From the NCBI GenBank assembly GCA_963824195.1, contig CAWGOJ010000041.1, forward strand, positions 1 to 64,000: a DNA stretch of 64,000 bases, in the 5' to 3' direction. Position 1 is the stretch's first letter, and every line of letters starts with the position of its first letter. Shown here one piece after another: positions 17,681 through 26,175 of the stretch. The notes under the pieces are model-generated. The model was not told the origin of the DNA. It did not search any database and saw only the letters and a list, made by a program, of their open reading frames with translations. The stretch is from Bog-473 sp963824195. Lineage in GTDB: Bacteria; Actinomycetota; Acidimicrobiia; Acidimicrobiales; RAAP-2. The translations under genes and the position numbers were made by a program.

Positions 17681-17704
17681 GGGAGGGGGGCCTGCCCCCC
17701 TCCC
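17681..17704. terminator. GC-rich hairpin GGGAGGGGGG-CCTG-CCCCCCTCCC
   Basis: Perfect 10-bp arms with a 4-base loop, between the start of the broken minus-strand gene (17599) and the left end of the IS630-type element (17707). It could be a terminator or a regulatory structure; there is no T-run. Confidence 0.4.
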
Positions 17705-17706
17705 GC

Positions 17707-18887
17707 TAATGTCCTGACCCAAAGATTCATAGCCAAATAGGAATTTTCCTGTCATCTTCCGCGTTCTCACCGTCATCAACGACGATGGGAGGCAGTGATG
17801 GCGAGACGGGGAAGACCGACTGAAGATCTCGTGCTGAGCGATGACGAGCGCGAGACGCTCGAGCGGTGGGCGCGACGTCCGAAGAGCGCACAGGCGCTGG
17901 CGCTTGCGCTGCCGCATCGTGCTGGCGTGCGCCGAAGGGTCAGACCAACACCGAGGTGGCCGAGCGCCTCGGTGTCACCGTGCCGACGGTGGGCAAGTGG
18001 CGCCGGCGCTTCGTCGCGCAGCGCCTCGACGGCCTCACGACGAGCCCCGCCCCGGCGCACCGCGTTCGATCGAGCGACGACGACGTCGAGAGCGGTCATC
18101 GTCAAGACCCTCGAGGAGACGCCGGCCGACGCCACCCACTGGTCGACCCGCTCGATGGCCAAAGCCACCGGGATGAGCCAGTCGGCGTGTCAGTCGGATC
18201 TGGCGGGCCTTCGGGCTGAAGCCCCACCTCGTCGAGACCTTCAAGCTCTCGCCCGACCCGCTCTTCGTCGAGAAGGTGCGAGACATCGTCGGTCTCTACG
18301 TCAATCCGCCCGAAGCCGCCCTCGTGCTCTGCGTCGACGAGAAGACCCAGATCCAAGCCCTCGACCGCACCTCACCGGTGCTCCCGCTCGCCCGGACTCC
18401 CGAGCGGCGCACCCACGACTACGTCCGGGGCGGCACCACCAACCTCTACGCGGCGCTCGACGTCGCCTCGGGCAAGGTCATCGCCGACATGACCGAGCGC
18501 CACCGGGCCGACGAGTTCCGCACTTCTTGAACCTCATCAACCGCACCGTCCCCGACGACCTCGACGTCCACCTCGTCGTCGACAACGTCTCGACCCACAA
18601 GACGCCCGAGATCCACCGCTGGCTGCTGCGCCACCCGCGCTTCCACCTGCACTTCACGCCGACCTACAGCTCGTGGATGAACCTGGTGGAGCGCTGGTTC
18701 GCCGAGCTCACCAACAAGTGGCTGCGACGCGGCACGCATCGCTCGACCAAGGAGCTCGAAGCATCGATCAACGACTGGATCGACAAGTGGAACGAGAACC
18801 CACGCCCTTCGTCTGGCACAAGAGCGCCGACGAGATCCTCGACACGCTGGCTGGATATTGCGCGCGGATCTCCGACTCAGGTCACTA
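17707..18887 (+). mobile_element. IS630-family-type insertion sequence
   Basis: Bounded by TA at both sides, the target of IS630-type elements. Imperfect inverted ends are visible: left CTAATGTCCTGACCCAAAGA against right, reverse complement, CTAGTGACCTGAGTCGGAGA. The ~1.18-kb length suits the family. It carries one DDE transposase gene broken by several frameshifts. Confidence 0.75.
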
Positions 18888-18888
18888 G
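17798..18888 (+). pseudogene. IS630-family transposase, multiply frameshifted
   Basis: Begins at ATG 17798 after GGGAGGCAGTG. The N-terminal part has LSDDERETLERWARRPKSAQ, then in other frames the helix-turn-helix NTEVAERLGVTVPTVGKWRR and THWSTRSMAKATGMSQSAC. The catalytic part follows with ALVLCVDEKTQIQALDRT (first Asp), LDVHLVVDNVSTHKTPEI (second Asp) and FTPTYSSWMNLVERWFAEL (Glu). At least four indels separate these pieces. The end PFVWHKSADEILDTLAGYC is typical of the group. As a single-gene element it is not functional in this form. Confidence 0.85.
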
Positions 18889-18972
18889 TGCTCCGTGGTC
18901 TGCTTCCACATCCTGGAGGCGTGACACATTGACACATAAAATGTCTCATTGATTTGGCGCGAGCAAAGGGGG
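18889..18972. repeat. Promoter-region repeat C1
   Basis: About 84 bp similar (roughly 80 percent by eye) to 19073-19159. Both contain TAGTGCTCCGTGGTC, TCCACATCCTGGAGG, the ATGTCTCATTG block and end in AAAGGGGG or AAGGGGG. It lies between the IS630-type element and direct repeat B. Confidence 0.75.
18922..18948. promoter_or_regulatory. Operator-like inverted repeat, upstream copy
   Basis: TGACACA, 13 bases, TGTCTCA. One arm has a single mismatch to perfect symmetry. Same geometry as the downstream copy at 19109-19135. Confidence 0.5.
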
Positions 18973-18974
18973 CA

Positions 18975-19076
18975 TCACCCCTCTGGGTCGGGTCCTCCCC
19001 CAACGGCCCCGGTCGGCTGGGACACCCCGGCTCACCGGCCCCCGGGCGCATCCGAATTGGGACCTTCGCCCCTAGT
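18975..19076. repeat. Direct repeat B (partner at 10658-10758)
   Basis: Nearly identical to repeat A and in the same orientation, 8.3 kb away. It separates C1 from C2. See repeat A for the shared ends. Confidence 0.85.
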
Positions 19077-19159
19077 GCTCCGTGGTCAGCCTCCACATCC
19101 TGGAGGAGTGAGACACTGAAACACTATATGTCTCATTGGTGCGGCGCGACCCAAGGGGG
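19073..19159. repeat. Promoter-region repeat C2
   Basis: The downstream copy of C1, ending just before the diiron gene and including its ribosome-binding purine run AAGGGGG. It is presumably the native leader of that gene, C1 being a duplicate. Confidence 0.75.
19109..19135. promoter_or_regulatory. Operator-like inverted repeat before the diiron operon
   Basis: TGAGACA, 13 bases, TGTCTCA, perfect 7-bp arms, 31 bases before ATG 19166. Conservation of both arms in the duplicated copy upstream supports a regulatory site. The regulator is not identified in the window. Confidence 0.55.
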
Positions 19160-19165
19160 TAGGGC

Positions 19166-20254
19166 ATGTCATTGGGACTGGACCTGAGCTATCTCGAGCG
19201 CTCGGCTCGTGGGGAGTTTGATCTGGGGTGGCTGAGGCACACCGACTCCGAGTGGGGGGTATCCGCTGTCCCCTCGAAGACCGGCCTCACCCTGAAGGAC
19301 ATATCCATCGGCTCTTACGGGGAGGTCCCGGAGCATGCGCCGCTGCGCACCATGGCGCCCCGCGGCTCCGATATCGAGATCGACGTGCCGGATATGGGGT
19401 ACACGGTCAACGACAAGGCCGAGGTCTGGTCGGACAACGTGCTCGACCTGTACGAGGAGGCGGTCAGCCGGCAGTGGAGCGCCACCCGGGACATCCCATG
19501 GAGTGAACTGGTGCCGCTCGACCCCGACGTCGAGCACGCGATGTGCCAATTGGCCACGGTGCTGTCCGAGGTGGAGATGGTCGCCGCCGACTTCCCGGCC
19601 AAGTGGCTGTGGCGGATCAACCACGACTTCGTCGAAGCCAAGATGTTCCTCTGCACCCAGGTGATGGACGAGGCTCGGCACACCGAAGTCTTCCGCAAGC
19701 GAGCGCTCGCCAACGGTGGTGGCCTGGGCCGAGCGACAGCCGTGGTCGAGCGGTTCCTGCAGCTGATCCTCGACGCCGAGACCTACGACGAGGGCTCGGC
19801 CCTCATGCACCTGCTGGGCGAGGGGATCGTCCTATCGTTGTTCCGCGCTGGTGCCGCCCTGTCGCCGTCGTCGGTCGAGCAGCAGATCTTCCGGCTCTGC
19901 ATGCAGGACGAGGCCCGGCACGTGGCCTACGGCACCATGCACCTCCGCTACCGCCTGGAGAAGGACCCTTCGATGGCGGCGGACTTCCACAACTACCTCG
20001 ATAAGGGCGAGGAAATGATCGCCATGATCTTCTCCACGCCGGAGATCGTCGAACCGACCGCCATCCTGGCCGCCGGCAGCGTGAAGGCGGCCTGTGAGCT
20101 CGGGACCGAGGCGGGCGACGTCCTCCGCCACCAGATCATCGGCGACTACCTGAAGCGTTGCGACCACGCTGGCCTCGACCGACGGGGCCGACTCCACCTC
20201 CCCGACGCCATCATCGACGGCGTGCCAGGGGCCAAGGCAGAAGTGGTTGTCTGA
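19166..20254 (+). CDS. Ferritin-like diiron protein (candidate oxygenase)
   Basis: A 362-residue, helical protein with paired diiron ligand motifs. Helix glutamates lie in SEVEMVAADFPAKWLW and LLGEGIVLSLFRAG, and two ExxH motifs in MDEARHTEVFRKR and QDEARHVAYGTMH. This spacing is that of ferritin-like carboxylate-bridged diiron proteins (ribonucleotide reductase R2-like, AurF-like). AAGGGGG precedes ATG 19166. It overlaps the next gene by one base and is followed by a ferredoxin, so an O2-activating hydroxylase or desaturase-type role is plausible. A closely related paralogue is at 38178. The substrate is unknown. Confidence 0.85.
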   Translation: MSLGLDLSYLERSARGEFDLGWLRHTDSEWGVSAVPSKTGLTLKDISIGSYGEVPEHAPLRTMAPRGSDIEIDVPDMGYTVNDKAEVWSDNVLDLYEEAVSRQWSATRDIPWSELVPLDPDVEHAMCQLATVLSEVEMVAADFPAKWLWRINHDFVEAKMFLCTQVMDEARHTEVFRKRALANGGGLGRATAVVERFLQLILDAETYDEGSALMHLLGEGIVLSLFRAGAALSPSSVEQQIFRLCMQDEARHVAYGTMHLRYRLEKDPSMAADFHNYLDKGEEMIAMIFSTPEIVEPTAILAAGSVKAACELGTEAGDVLRHQIIGDYLKRCDHAGLDRRGRLHLPDAIIDGVPGAKAEVVV

Positions 20255-20712
20255 TGGCGCCGATCACAGCACCGTTCCCCTCCGGCCCCTGGTTCGAGGA
20301 GCTCGTGGCCAGGGCGACGGCCGACACGGCGGCCATCGAGCGGCTCGGCATCGCCGAGTTTCGCCTTGGCGCGGAGGTCGTCTGGCCCGACGGCGCCCGC
20401 CGCCTGTTCGGCCTCGAGCTCGACGGCTACGACATCGTCGCCACCGGGCCCGTCGACGAGGCGGCGTTCGGCCCCGATGTGGTGCTCTCCGGTTCCCTCG
20501 AGGCGTGGACCGAGATGATCGGCTGGATCGAGACCAACGGGCCTTCCGACAGTGCCCACTCGCTGAACGGCCTGTCGATCGCCGGCATCCCCTTTGAAGT
20601 GCGGTCGTCCGACGCCATGGGCAGCGACAAGTTCTACCGGTACATGGGCACCCTGCAGGCCGTGTTCGACGCGGCTGCCGCCGACACCCCCGTCCCCGCC
20701 ACTGCGGACTGA
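20254..20712 (+). CDS. SCP2-like sterol/lipid-binding domain protein
   Basis: A 152-residue protein starting at ATG 20254, within the stop of the diiron gene. The strand-rich core LGAEVVWPDGARRLFGLELD, then YDIVATGPVDEAAFGP, then DVVLSGSLEAWTEMIGWIE resembles the SCP2 sterol-transfer fold, in which a beta sheet and helices enclose a lipid. The match is by pattern only. Its place between a diiron protein and a ferredoxin suggests substrate binding or delivery. No signal peptide. Confidence 0.6.
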   Translation: MAPITAPFPSGPWFEELVARATADTAAIERLGIAEFRLGAEVVWPDGARRLFGLELDGYDIVATGPVDEAAFGPDVVLSGSLEAWTEMIGWIETNGPSDSAHSLNGLSIAGIPFEVRSSDAMGSDKFYRYMGTLQAVFDAAAADTPVPATAD

Positions 20713-20713
20713 C

Positions 20714-21151
20714 GTGGCGCTCGAGATTGACATCGAAGAGTGCCTCGGCTGCGGCGCTTGCGAGTCGGCGTGCCCACAGGGGGCCGTCACCCAGGGCGGC
20801 GACTTCCCGGTCATCTACGAGGTCGACCCGCTGCTGTGCAACGACTGTCAGAAGTGCCTCGCGGTCTGCCCGGTCGACGGTCTGGTCACTGATGCGGACT
20901 GGACCGTGTGCCACGGGCGCGGGTGCCCGCTGTCGTCGAGCCGATACGCCGACACCGAATGCAGCGAGGGCCGGCAGGTGTGCCCGACGTGCGGCTCGAT
21001 GCTGTGGCGGGTCGAAGGTGGCGACTGGACGTGCCGGGTGTGCGTGGCGGCCGCCAACGGTTCCCGGGTGGCGTCTTGCCCAAAGGTGAAGCGGGCGCAT
21101 CGCCTGCTCGCCGGCGCGTCCTCCGGCCGTGTCCTTGACGGAGCGGGCTGA
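20714..21151 (+). CDS. Two-cluster ferredoxin with cysteine-rich tail
   Basis: Starts at GTG 20714, one base after the preceding stop. Residues 10-25 contain CLGCGACESACPQG and residues ~39-55 CNDCQKCLAVCPVDG, both full [4Fe-4S] motifs. The C-terminal half adds CHGRGCPL, CPTCGSMLWRVEG and WTCRVC, resembling a zinc ribbon or rubredoxin-like site and making the protein longer (145 aa) than a plain bacterial ferredoxin. It likely feeds electrons to the diiron protein of this operon. The extra metal site is unusual. Confidence 0.85.
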   Translation: MALEIDIEECLGCGACESACPQGAVTQGGDFPVIYEVDPLLCNDCQKCLAVCPVDGLVTDADWTVCHGRGCPLSSSRYADTECSEGRQVCPTCGSMLWRVEGGDWTCRVCVAAANGSRVASCPKVKRAHRLLAGASSGRVLDGAG

Positions 21152-21442
21152 ACTGCCCCGAACTCCGGGAGCGGGATGATTTGCGACGGGGGTTTGAACA
21201 CAGTCCCAGAGGATCCGACCGCCATGCGTGACAGGGTCACTCAACGATGACCCGTGGGTGAGCAACTGCCGGTGATGCACGCGCGCAGTGAGCCGACCCG
21301 GACTGACGACGAGATCTCGCCGACCTCCTCGGTGTTCCGATGAGCGCTCTTCGGGTCAACGCACCCATCAAGTGATCCACCGCGCAACCCCCCTCCGGGT
21401 TCGCAGAGGCTCCCTGCGACGGCGACATAGTATCCGTCGACA

Positions 21443-22183
21443 ATGGAGCGGCTAGAGGGGTGCACGGCGGTCGTGACCGGAGCCGCCAGCGGAATCGGCC
21501 TGGCCATTGTCGAAGCGTTCGTGGCGGAGCGCATGCGCGTCGTCATGGCCGATGTCGACGAAGAGCACCTTGTGGCGCAGGCCGCCCGGCTCGCTGACCA
21601 GGGCGCCGCTGTTCATGCGGTCTCCGCCGATGTCACGGACCCGGAGGCCGTCGCTTCAGTCGGTCGGGCGGCCGTCGAGCGGTTCGGGCGCCTCAACGTG
21701 GCAGTGAACAATGCCGGCGTGGTCTCGAGAGGGTACTCCTGGGAGCTGCCCCTCGATGAGTGGCACAGGGTCATCGACATCGACCTCTGGGGCGTCGTCA
21801 ACGGCATCCGCTCATTCGTCCCCCTCATCCTGGCGTCCGGCGAGGAAGGCCACGTGGTCAACACCGCATCGATGGCGGCGGTCCTCCCGCTCGACCGGCT
21901 CGGGCCGTACACCGTCGCGAAGCATGGAGTGCTCGGACTCTCCGACGTACTGCGCGCGGAGTTCGAGGTGATCGGCGCGCCGATCGGCGTGAGCGTCGTC
22001 ATGCCGGGAAGGATCAAGACGGCGATGAACCCCATCGGCTCGGTGTCGCCAGACGTCGTCGCCGCACACGTGATCGATGCCATACGCCGACCGCGCGACT
22101 ATGTGTTCACTGACGATCATGGCGCCGGCGAGGTGCGGGATCGGCTCGAGCAGATCCTGGCCAGCAAGGCCGAGGAGTCTTAG
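21443..22183 (+). CDS. Short-chain dehydrogenase/reductase
   Basis: A 246-residue classical SDR. The NAD(P) loop TGAASGIGLAIVEAF is at residue 12, MADVDEEHL marks the second strand with an acidic residue favouring NAD(H), and NNAGV, the catalytic serine in NTASMAAVLP and the YTVAK motif follow in order. The C-terminal region gives VVMPGRIKTAMNPIG. It converts an alcohol/carbonyl pair in the cytosol; the substrate is unknown. Its 290-bp upstream spacer suggests its own promoter. It converges with the VOC gene. Confidence 0.92.
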   Translation: MERLEGCTAVVTGAASGIGLAIVEAFVAERMRVVMADVDEEHLVAQAARLADQGAAVHAVSADVTDPEAVASVGRAAVERFGRLNVAVNNAGVVSRGYSWELPLDEWHRVIDIDLWGVVNGIRSFVPLILASGEEGHVVNTASMAAVLPLDRLGPYTVAKHGVLGLSDVLRAEFEVIGAPIGVSVVMPGRIKTAMNPIGSVSPDVVAAHVIDAIRRPRDYVFTDDHGAGEVRDRLEQILASKAEES

Positions 22184-22195
22184 GCTGCGACGAGG

Positions 22196-22654
22196 TCAGG
22201 CTCCGGAACGTCGCTCGACGTGCTGCAATTCGATCCACAGCGGGATCAAGAACCAGATGTAGACGTTGGTGAGCGTGTACTCGTTGTCGTGGTAGCGGGT
22301 CACCATGGACCCGATATCGGTGAGGCGGACACGGGCGTCCTTGCCCTGGTAGACCTTGACCCGTTCCAGTATGTCCATCAACTCCTCTTTGGAGGACACC
22401 TCCAAACCGAAGTGGTCCATGTTCGGAGTGACCATGAACTCGTCCTTCGCCGGCAGCAGGTAGAGGAACTGGCCCAATGTCCCGGTGTAGAGGATCAGGG
22501 GATTTCCCTTCTCCGTGCTGTTGTCCCCCTCGGTCCATCCGAAGATCTCGGAGTAGAAGTCGAGGAGCGCGGCCCGGCCCTCGTCGTTGAGGACGTCGGC
22601 GTCGACGCTGATCGCCACATGATTGATGCGCGGGGCAAACGGTGTCCCGCTCAT
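22196..22654 (-). CDS. VOC-family protein
   Basis: A 152-residue vicinal-oxygen-chelate protein. NHVAISVDADVLNDEGRAA, then FYSEIFGW, then NMDHFGLEVSSKEELMDI give the beta-alpha-beta-beta-beta unit with metal-ligand positions at the histidines. The end TNVYIWFLIPLWIELQHVE is extended. Its ATG overlaps the stop of the upstream zinc dehydrogenase (ATGA), so the two are one operon. Likely a small-molecule dioxygenase, isomerase or binding protein. Confidence 0.85.
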   Translation of the reverse strand: MSGTPFAPRINHVAISVDADVLNDEGRAALLDFYSEIFGWTEGDNSTEKGNPLILYTGTLGQFLYLLPAKDEFMVTPNMDHFGLEVSSKEELMDILERVKVYQGKDARVRLTDIGSMVTRYHDNEYTLTNVYIWFLIPLWIELQHVERRSGA

Positions 22655-23670
22655 GACGACAGGCCCGGTCGGACCATCACCTTGCCGGGGATCTCACCCC
22701 GGGAGAGCCGTTCCATGGAGTCCATCACCTCGCTGAGTGGAATGTCGTTGGGTTCGATCAATGACTCGAGTGGCAACGTCCCACTATCGAGCAGGTCCAC
22801 CGCTGGCTGGAAGCCGTCGTCGTTGTAGTTGTAGGCCCCGACGATCTCGAGCTCGAAGATGATCACGCGGTTCTGATTGATTCGGGGTGATTCGAATCCG
22901 GTACCGACGATCACGAGCGTGCCGGCAGAGTCCAGCTGACCGAACGCGGCCTCAATGGCATTGGCGTGTCCTGAGCATTCGAAGACCACCGCGTAGGGCT
23001 CCGCGACCCGCAGAGTCATCGGCGGCTCCTCCAGCGTGTCCGGCGTCACCACCCGGGTGGCGCCGACGTCGAGCGCCCGTTGGCGCCGGACGGGTGACGG
23101 CTCGCTCACGGTGATGTCAGAGATCCCCTGTGCGCGCAAAACGGCGATGATGAGCAGTCCGACCGGACCGGCCCCGGTGACGAGCACCCGGTCGTCGGGT
23201 CCTGCGCCGGCCACCTGCACCGCGTGCAGGGATATGGCCGTCGGCTCGGTCAGGGCCGCCACCCTGGTCGGCAGGGAATCGGGAATCCGGATCAGGCTGT
23301 CGGCGGCGACCGTCTTGTAGCGGCAGAACGCTCCCCGGTAACCGAGGTAGTTCGCCGGGGCGCGGTTGAGGCACACCGAGGGGCGCCCCCGCCGGCAGGG
23401 CCGGCACACGCCACACCCCGGGGCCGGGTTGTCCACCACTCGATCGCCGGGGGACCAGCCAGAGCCGCTGGGCGCGGCGGCCACAATGCCCGACCACTCG
23501 TGACCGAGAATGGCGCCCGGTTTGGCGTAACGCTCCAGCACCATGTGCAGATCGGATCCGCAGATCCCGCACTCCGCGATTTCGACGAGCACCTCTCCGG
23601 GGCCCGGCTCCGGACGGGGCACCTCCTCGACGGCGATCCTGCCGTCGCCTACGTAGACGGCTGCTGGCAT
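22651..23670 (-). CDS. Zinc-binding medium-chain dehydrogenase
   Basis: A 339-residue MDR enzyme. GICGSDLHMVLERY gives the catalytic zinc cysteine, GHEWSGIV the histidine/glutamate pair, and CGVCRPCRRGRPSVC the four-cysteine structural zinc site. The Rossmann loop is TGAGPVGLLIIAVL, followed by TVSEPSPVRR. ATG 23670 is chosen because the family starts just before a strand like MPAAVYVGDGRIAVEEVP; ATG 23694 is an alternative. It reversibly oxidises an alcohol or polyol with NAD(P). Translationally coupled to the VOC gene. Confidence 0.9.
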   Translation of the reverse strand: MPAAVYVGDGRIAVEEVPRPEPGPGEVLVEIAECGICGSDLHMVLERYAKPGAILGHEWSGIVAAAPSGSGWSPGDRVVDNPAPGCGVCRPCRRGRPSVCLNRAPANYLGYRGAFCRYKTVAADSLIRIPDSLPTRVAALTEPTAISLHAVQVAGAGPDDRVLVTGAGPVGLLIIAVLRAQGISDITVSEPSPVRRQRALDVGATRVVTPDTLEEPPMTLRVAEPYAVVFECSGHANAIEAAFGQLDSAGTLVIVGTGFESPRINQNRVIIFELEIVGAYNYNDDGFQPAVDLLDSGTLPLESLIEPNDIPLSEVMDSMERLSRGEIPGKVMVRPGLSS

Positions 23671-23936
23671 CAACTCAGAGGGCACGGAGCACATGGTAGG
23701 GACATTTCAGCTCGAACGCTGTGGCCGCAGAGGCTGGATGCTGCCCATTGGCAATGCTCGATGGCGCCGCCTTGTCATGCCAGCGACGAGAGAGGGATCA
23801 CGAATGAGAGCCCGAAGCAGGAGGATGCTCCGGGCGCCCCGTGGCCGGTCTCACCGCTGCATCGGTCATGTCGCGTCCCGACTCGACCGCCCCGAGTGTC
23901 ACTTTCTCTCCACGTCGCGACCGAGAAGCCGTCACT

Positions 23937-25523
23937 ATGGTTGCGCCAAAAAGGGGGAGCGAAAGAGTGGGACCTGGGCCTGGCGATCACACGCGCACCA
24001 ATGGGGCGGTGTCGTTGGCGCTTGCTCTCATGTTGACAGGGGTGGCGTTGGGCGTCAGCGGTCCGGCCACCGCGGCTGGTCGACCACGCGCCGACACCAC
24101 CCTCTCGGGCGTCCCTCCGGAGGTCCGTGGGCAGGCCAACGCCTGGCCGCTCCCCGATCACGACTATCTCAATTCGAGGGATGCCGGCAGGTCGCCGATC
24201 TCTTCGAAGACGGTGTCCCGGCTGACGCCGGCCTGGACCGTGCCCATGTCCGTCGGGGCCTCGACGTCCCCTATCGTCGTAGGTGGCATCGCGTACGTCC
24301 AGGATCAGGCCGGAACGGTCTACGCCATTGAGGTGGGATCCGGTCAGGTGAAGTGGCACACCAAGCCGCTCGGCTTCAGCATCGGGCCCTTCGGGGTGTC
24401 GATCGGATGGGGAATGGTGTTCGCGGCCACGCCAACCGGCGTGTCCGCATTCAACATTGCCGACGGCTACCCGCTCTGGAGCCGTCAGATCACCACGACG
24501 CCTGGTCAAGGAGTCGACATCCAGACGCTCGCCTTTGGGGGACGGGTCTACGTAGCCAGCGTGCCGGTGACGATCGGCAAGTACTACAGCGGGGGTTCGG
24601 TCGGGTACCTCGAGGCGCTCGATGCCGAAACGGGCAAGGTGGACTGGCGTTTCGATACCGTCCGCTCGAAGAACCTGTGGGGCAACCCTGCCGTGAACTC
24701 GGGTGGAGGTGCGTGGTACCCGCCGGCGATCGACACCCGGAGAGGGGTTGTCTACTGGGGGGTGGCCAATCCGGCCCCGTTTGTCGGCACGCCGCAGTAC
24801 CCCAACGGATCGAGCCGGCCTGGCGCCAATCTCTACACCGACTCCATCGTGGCGTTGTCCGCCACGACCGGGGGGCTCCTCTGGTACCACCAGGTCTTCC
24901 CCCATGACCTCTACGACCGCGACGAGGTGCAGGCCATGCTCGTCCCCGTCCGCCGGCCCGTCGACGGCTCCCGCCAGGTAGCGATCAGTGCGGGCAAGGG
25001 CGGCTACGTGCTCGGGCTCAATCCCCTGACCGGCAAACTCTTGTGGAAGACGGCTGTCGGGATCCACCGGGACGGGGACCTGCCCCGGCTTACGGTTCCC
25101 ACCACGATCCTGCCGGGAACGTTCGGCGGCGTGCTCACGCCGCCGGCATCGGCCGGAGGCGTCGTCTATGCGGCTGCGTTGAACGCCCCGTCGACGCTCG
25201 AGCCCGACCAGACGGCGTACTTCGGCGGGAAAGTGGGGACGATGGACGGAGACGTCGTGGCGATGTCCGCTCGCACCGGGAAGGTCGTGTGGGACACAAG
25301 AGTCCCGGGCGATCCGACCGGTGGCGTGACGATCGTCAACAACCTGGTGCTGACGGCGACGTACCAGGGGAAGGTGCTCGCCTTGAACCGAGCTACCGGT
25401 GCGGTGGTATGGAGCTACGGCGGGCCGGGCGTGGTCAACGGATGGATGTCCGTCGTCGGCAACGAGATCTATGTCCCCGTCGGCTCCCCCGCACAGCTGG
25501 TGGCGCTGAGACTCACCCCCTGA
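23937..25523 (+). CDS. Secreted PQQ-dehydrogenase-like beta-propeller protein
   Basis: From ATG 23937 the product is about 528 residues. A Sec signal with a long n-region precedes the core LALALMLTGVALGVSGPATA. The mature part holds repeated propeller blades of the type GTVYAIEVGSGQVKWHT, YLEALDAETGKVDWRF, YVLGLNPLTGKLLWKT, DVVAMSARTGKVVWDT and KVLALNRATGAVVWSY. WYHQVFPHDLYDRDE matches a conserved region of quinoprotein alcohol dehydrogenases. No cysteine is present, so the vicinal disulfide of methanol/ethanol dehydrogenases is absent. PQQ use is therefore uncertain. Function is probably extracytoplasmic. Confidence 0.8.
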   Translation: MVAPKRGSERVGPGPGDHTRTNGAVSLALALMLTGVALGVSGPATAAGRPRADTTLSGVPPEVRGQANAWPLPDHDYLNSRDAGRSPISSKTVSRLTPAWTVPMSVGASTSPIVVGGIAYVQDQAGTVYAIEVGSGQVKWHTKPLGFSIGPFGVSIGWGMVFAATPTGVSAFNIADGYPLWSRQITTTPGQGVDIQTLAFGGRVYVASVPVTIGKYYSGGSVGYLEALDAETGKVDWRFDTVRSKNLWGNPAVNSGGGAWYPPAIDTRRGVVYWGVANPAPFVGTPQYPNGSSRPGANLYTDSIVALSATTGGLLWYHQVFPHDLYDRDEVQAMLVPVRRPVDGSRQVAISAGKGGYVLGLNPLTGKLLWKTAVGIHRDGDLPRLTVPTTILPGTFGGVLTPPASAGGVVYAAALNAPSTLEPDQTAYFGGKVGTMDGDVVAMSARTGKVVWDTRVPGDPTGGVTIVNNLVLTATYQGKVLALNRATGAVVWSYGGPGVVNGWMSVVGNEIYVPVGSPAQLVALRLTP

Positions 25524-25794
25524 GGCAATCTTCAATGGGGTGAACGATGTTTCAGCGATGTCGACCTCTCTGCAGTGTGACATGCGGAACATTTGAGCGC
25601 CGATGGCGTGGGAACTCACAACTGTCATGTCCTGTAAGGAACTGCGTCATATCGTGTCGGAATTCGAGCGGTAGTGAGCAACGCAGCCGCGCCCACCACG
25701 CACGCCATCGGCATGAGCGTGACGGACGGGCGGACACTCACAGGAACCGACCAGGAAGTGCTCACGGCGCTCTGACCCCGACTGCACACGATGG

Positions 25795-26031
25795 GTGCCG
25801 AAAGGAGAGGAGCGGTACTACCGACCGTCCCGTTCCAAACTCGAAATGGCACTCTTCATCATCAGCGTCCCACTCATGATCGCCGCCGTCGCGATGGCCG
25901 TGATCCCCCTCATCGTCATGTCCCACAAGCACCACCGCCGCACGGCCACCCAGACCGGCATGCCCGTGCGCATGAACGTCGCCACCGAGCCGCGGCACGA
26001 CGAGGAGTCCGCCCTCCCGATCGTCGCGTGA
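25795..26031 (+). CDS. Small single-span membrane protein (78 aa)
   Basis: From GTG 25795 the product begins MPKGEERYYRPSRSKLEMAL and continues through one membrane helix (LFIISVPLMIAAVAMAVIPL) into a His/Arg-rich tail. ATG 25846 within the helix region is a worse start. No ribosome-binding site stands out. Frame and composition look genuine, function unknown. Confidence 0.55.
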   Translation: MPKGEERYYRPSRSKLEMALFIISVPLMIAAVAMAVIPLIVMSHKHHRRTATQTGMPVRMNVATEPRHDEESALPIVA

Positions 26032-26175
26032 CCGGGCAGTGCGGCGTTCGCCTCGCACCTTCTCCTCCGCCCGCACGTTGTCGAAAGACGATCACGGCAG
26101 TGGCGCGGTAGACGGTGGCCGTCAGCCGTGGCGCCGACACGGGCGTGCACGCGGTGCCCGCGGTAGCCTCCCGCG

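Noticed and set aside
23775..25628. Long minus-strand open frame opposite the propeller gene
   Set aside because: Arg/His/Pro-rich composition and a perfect propeller protein on the other strand; a shadow.
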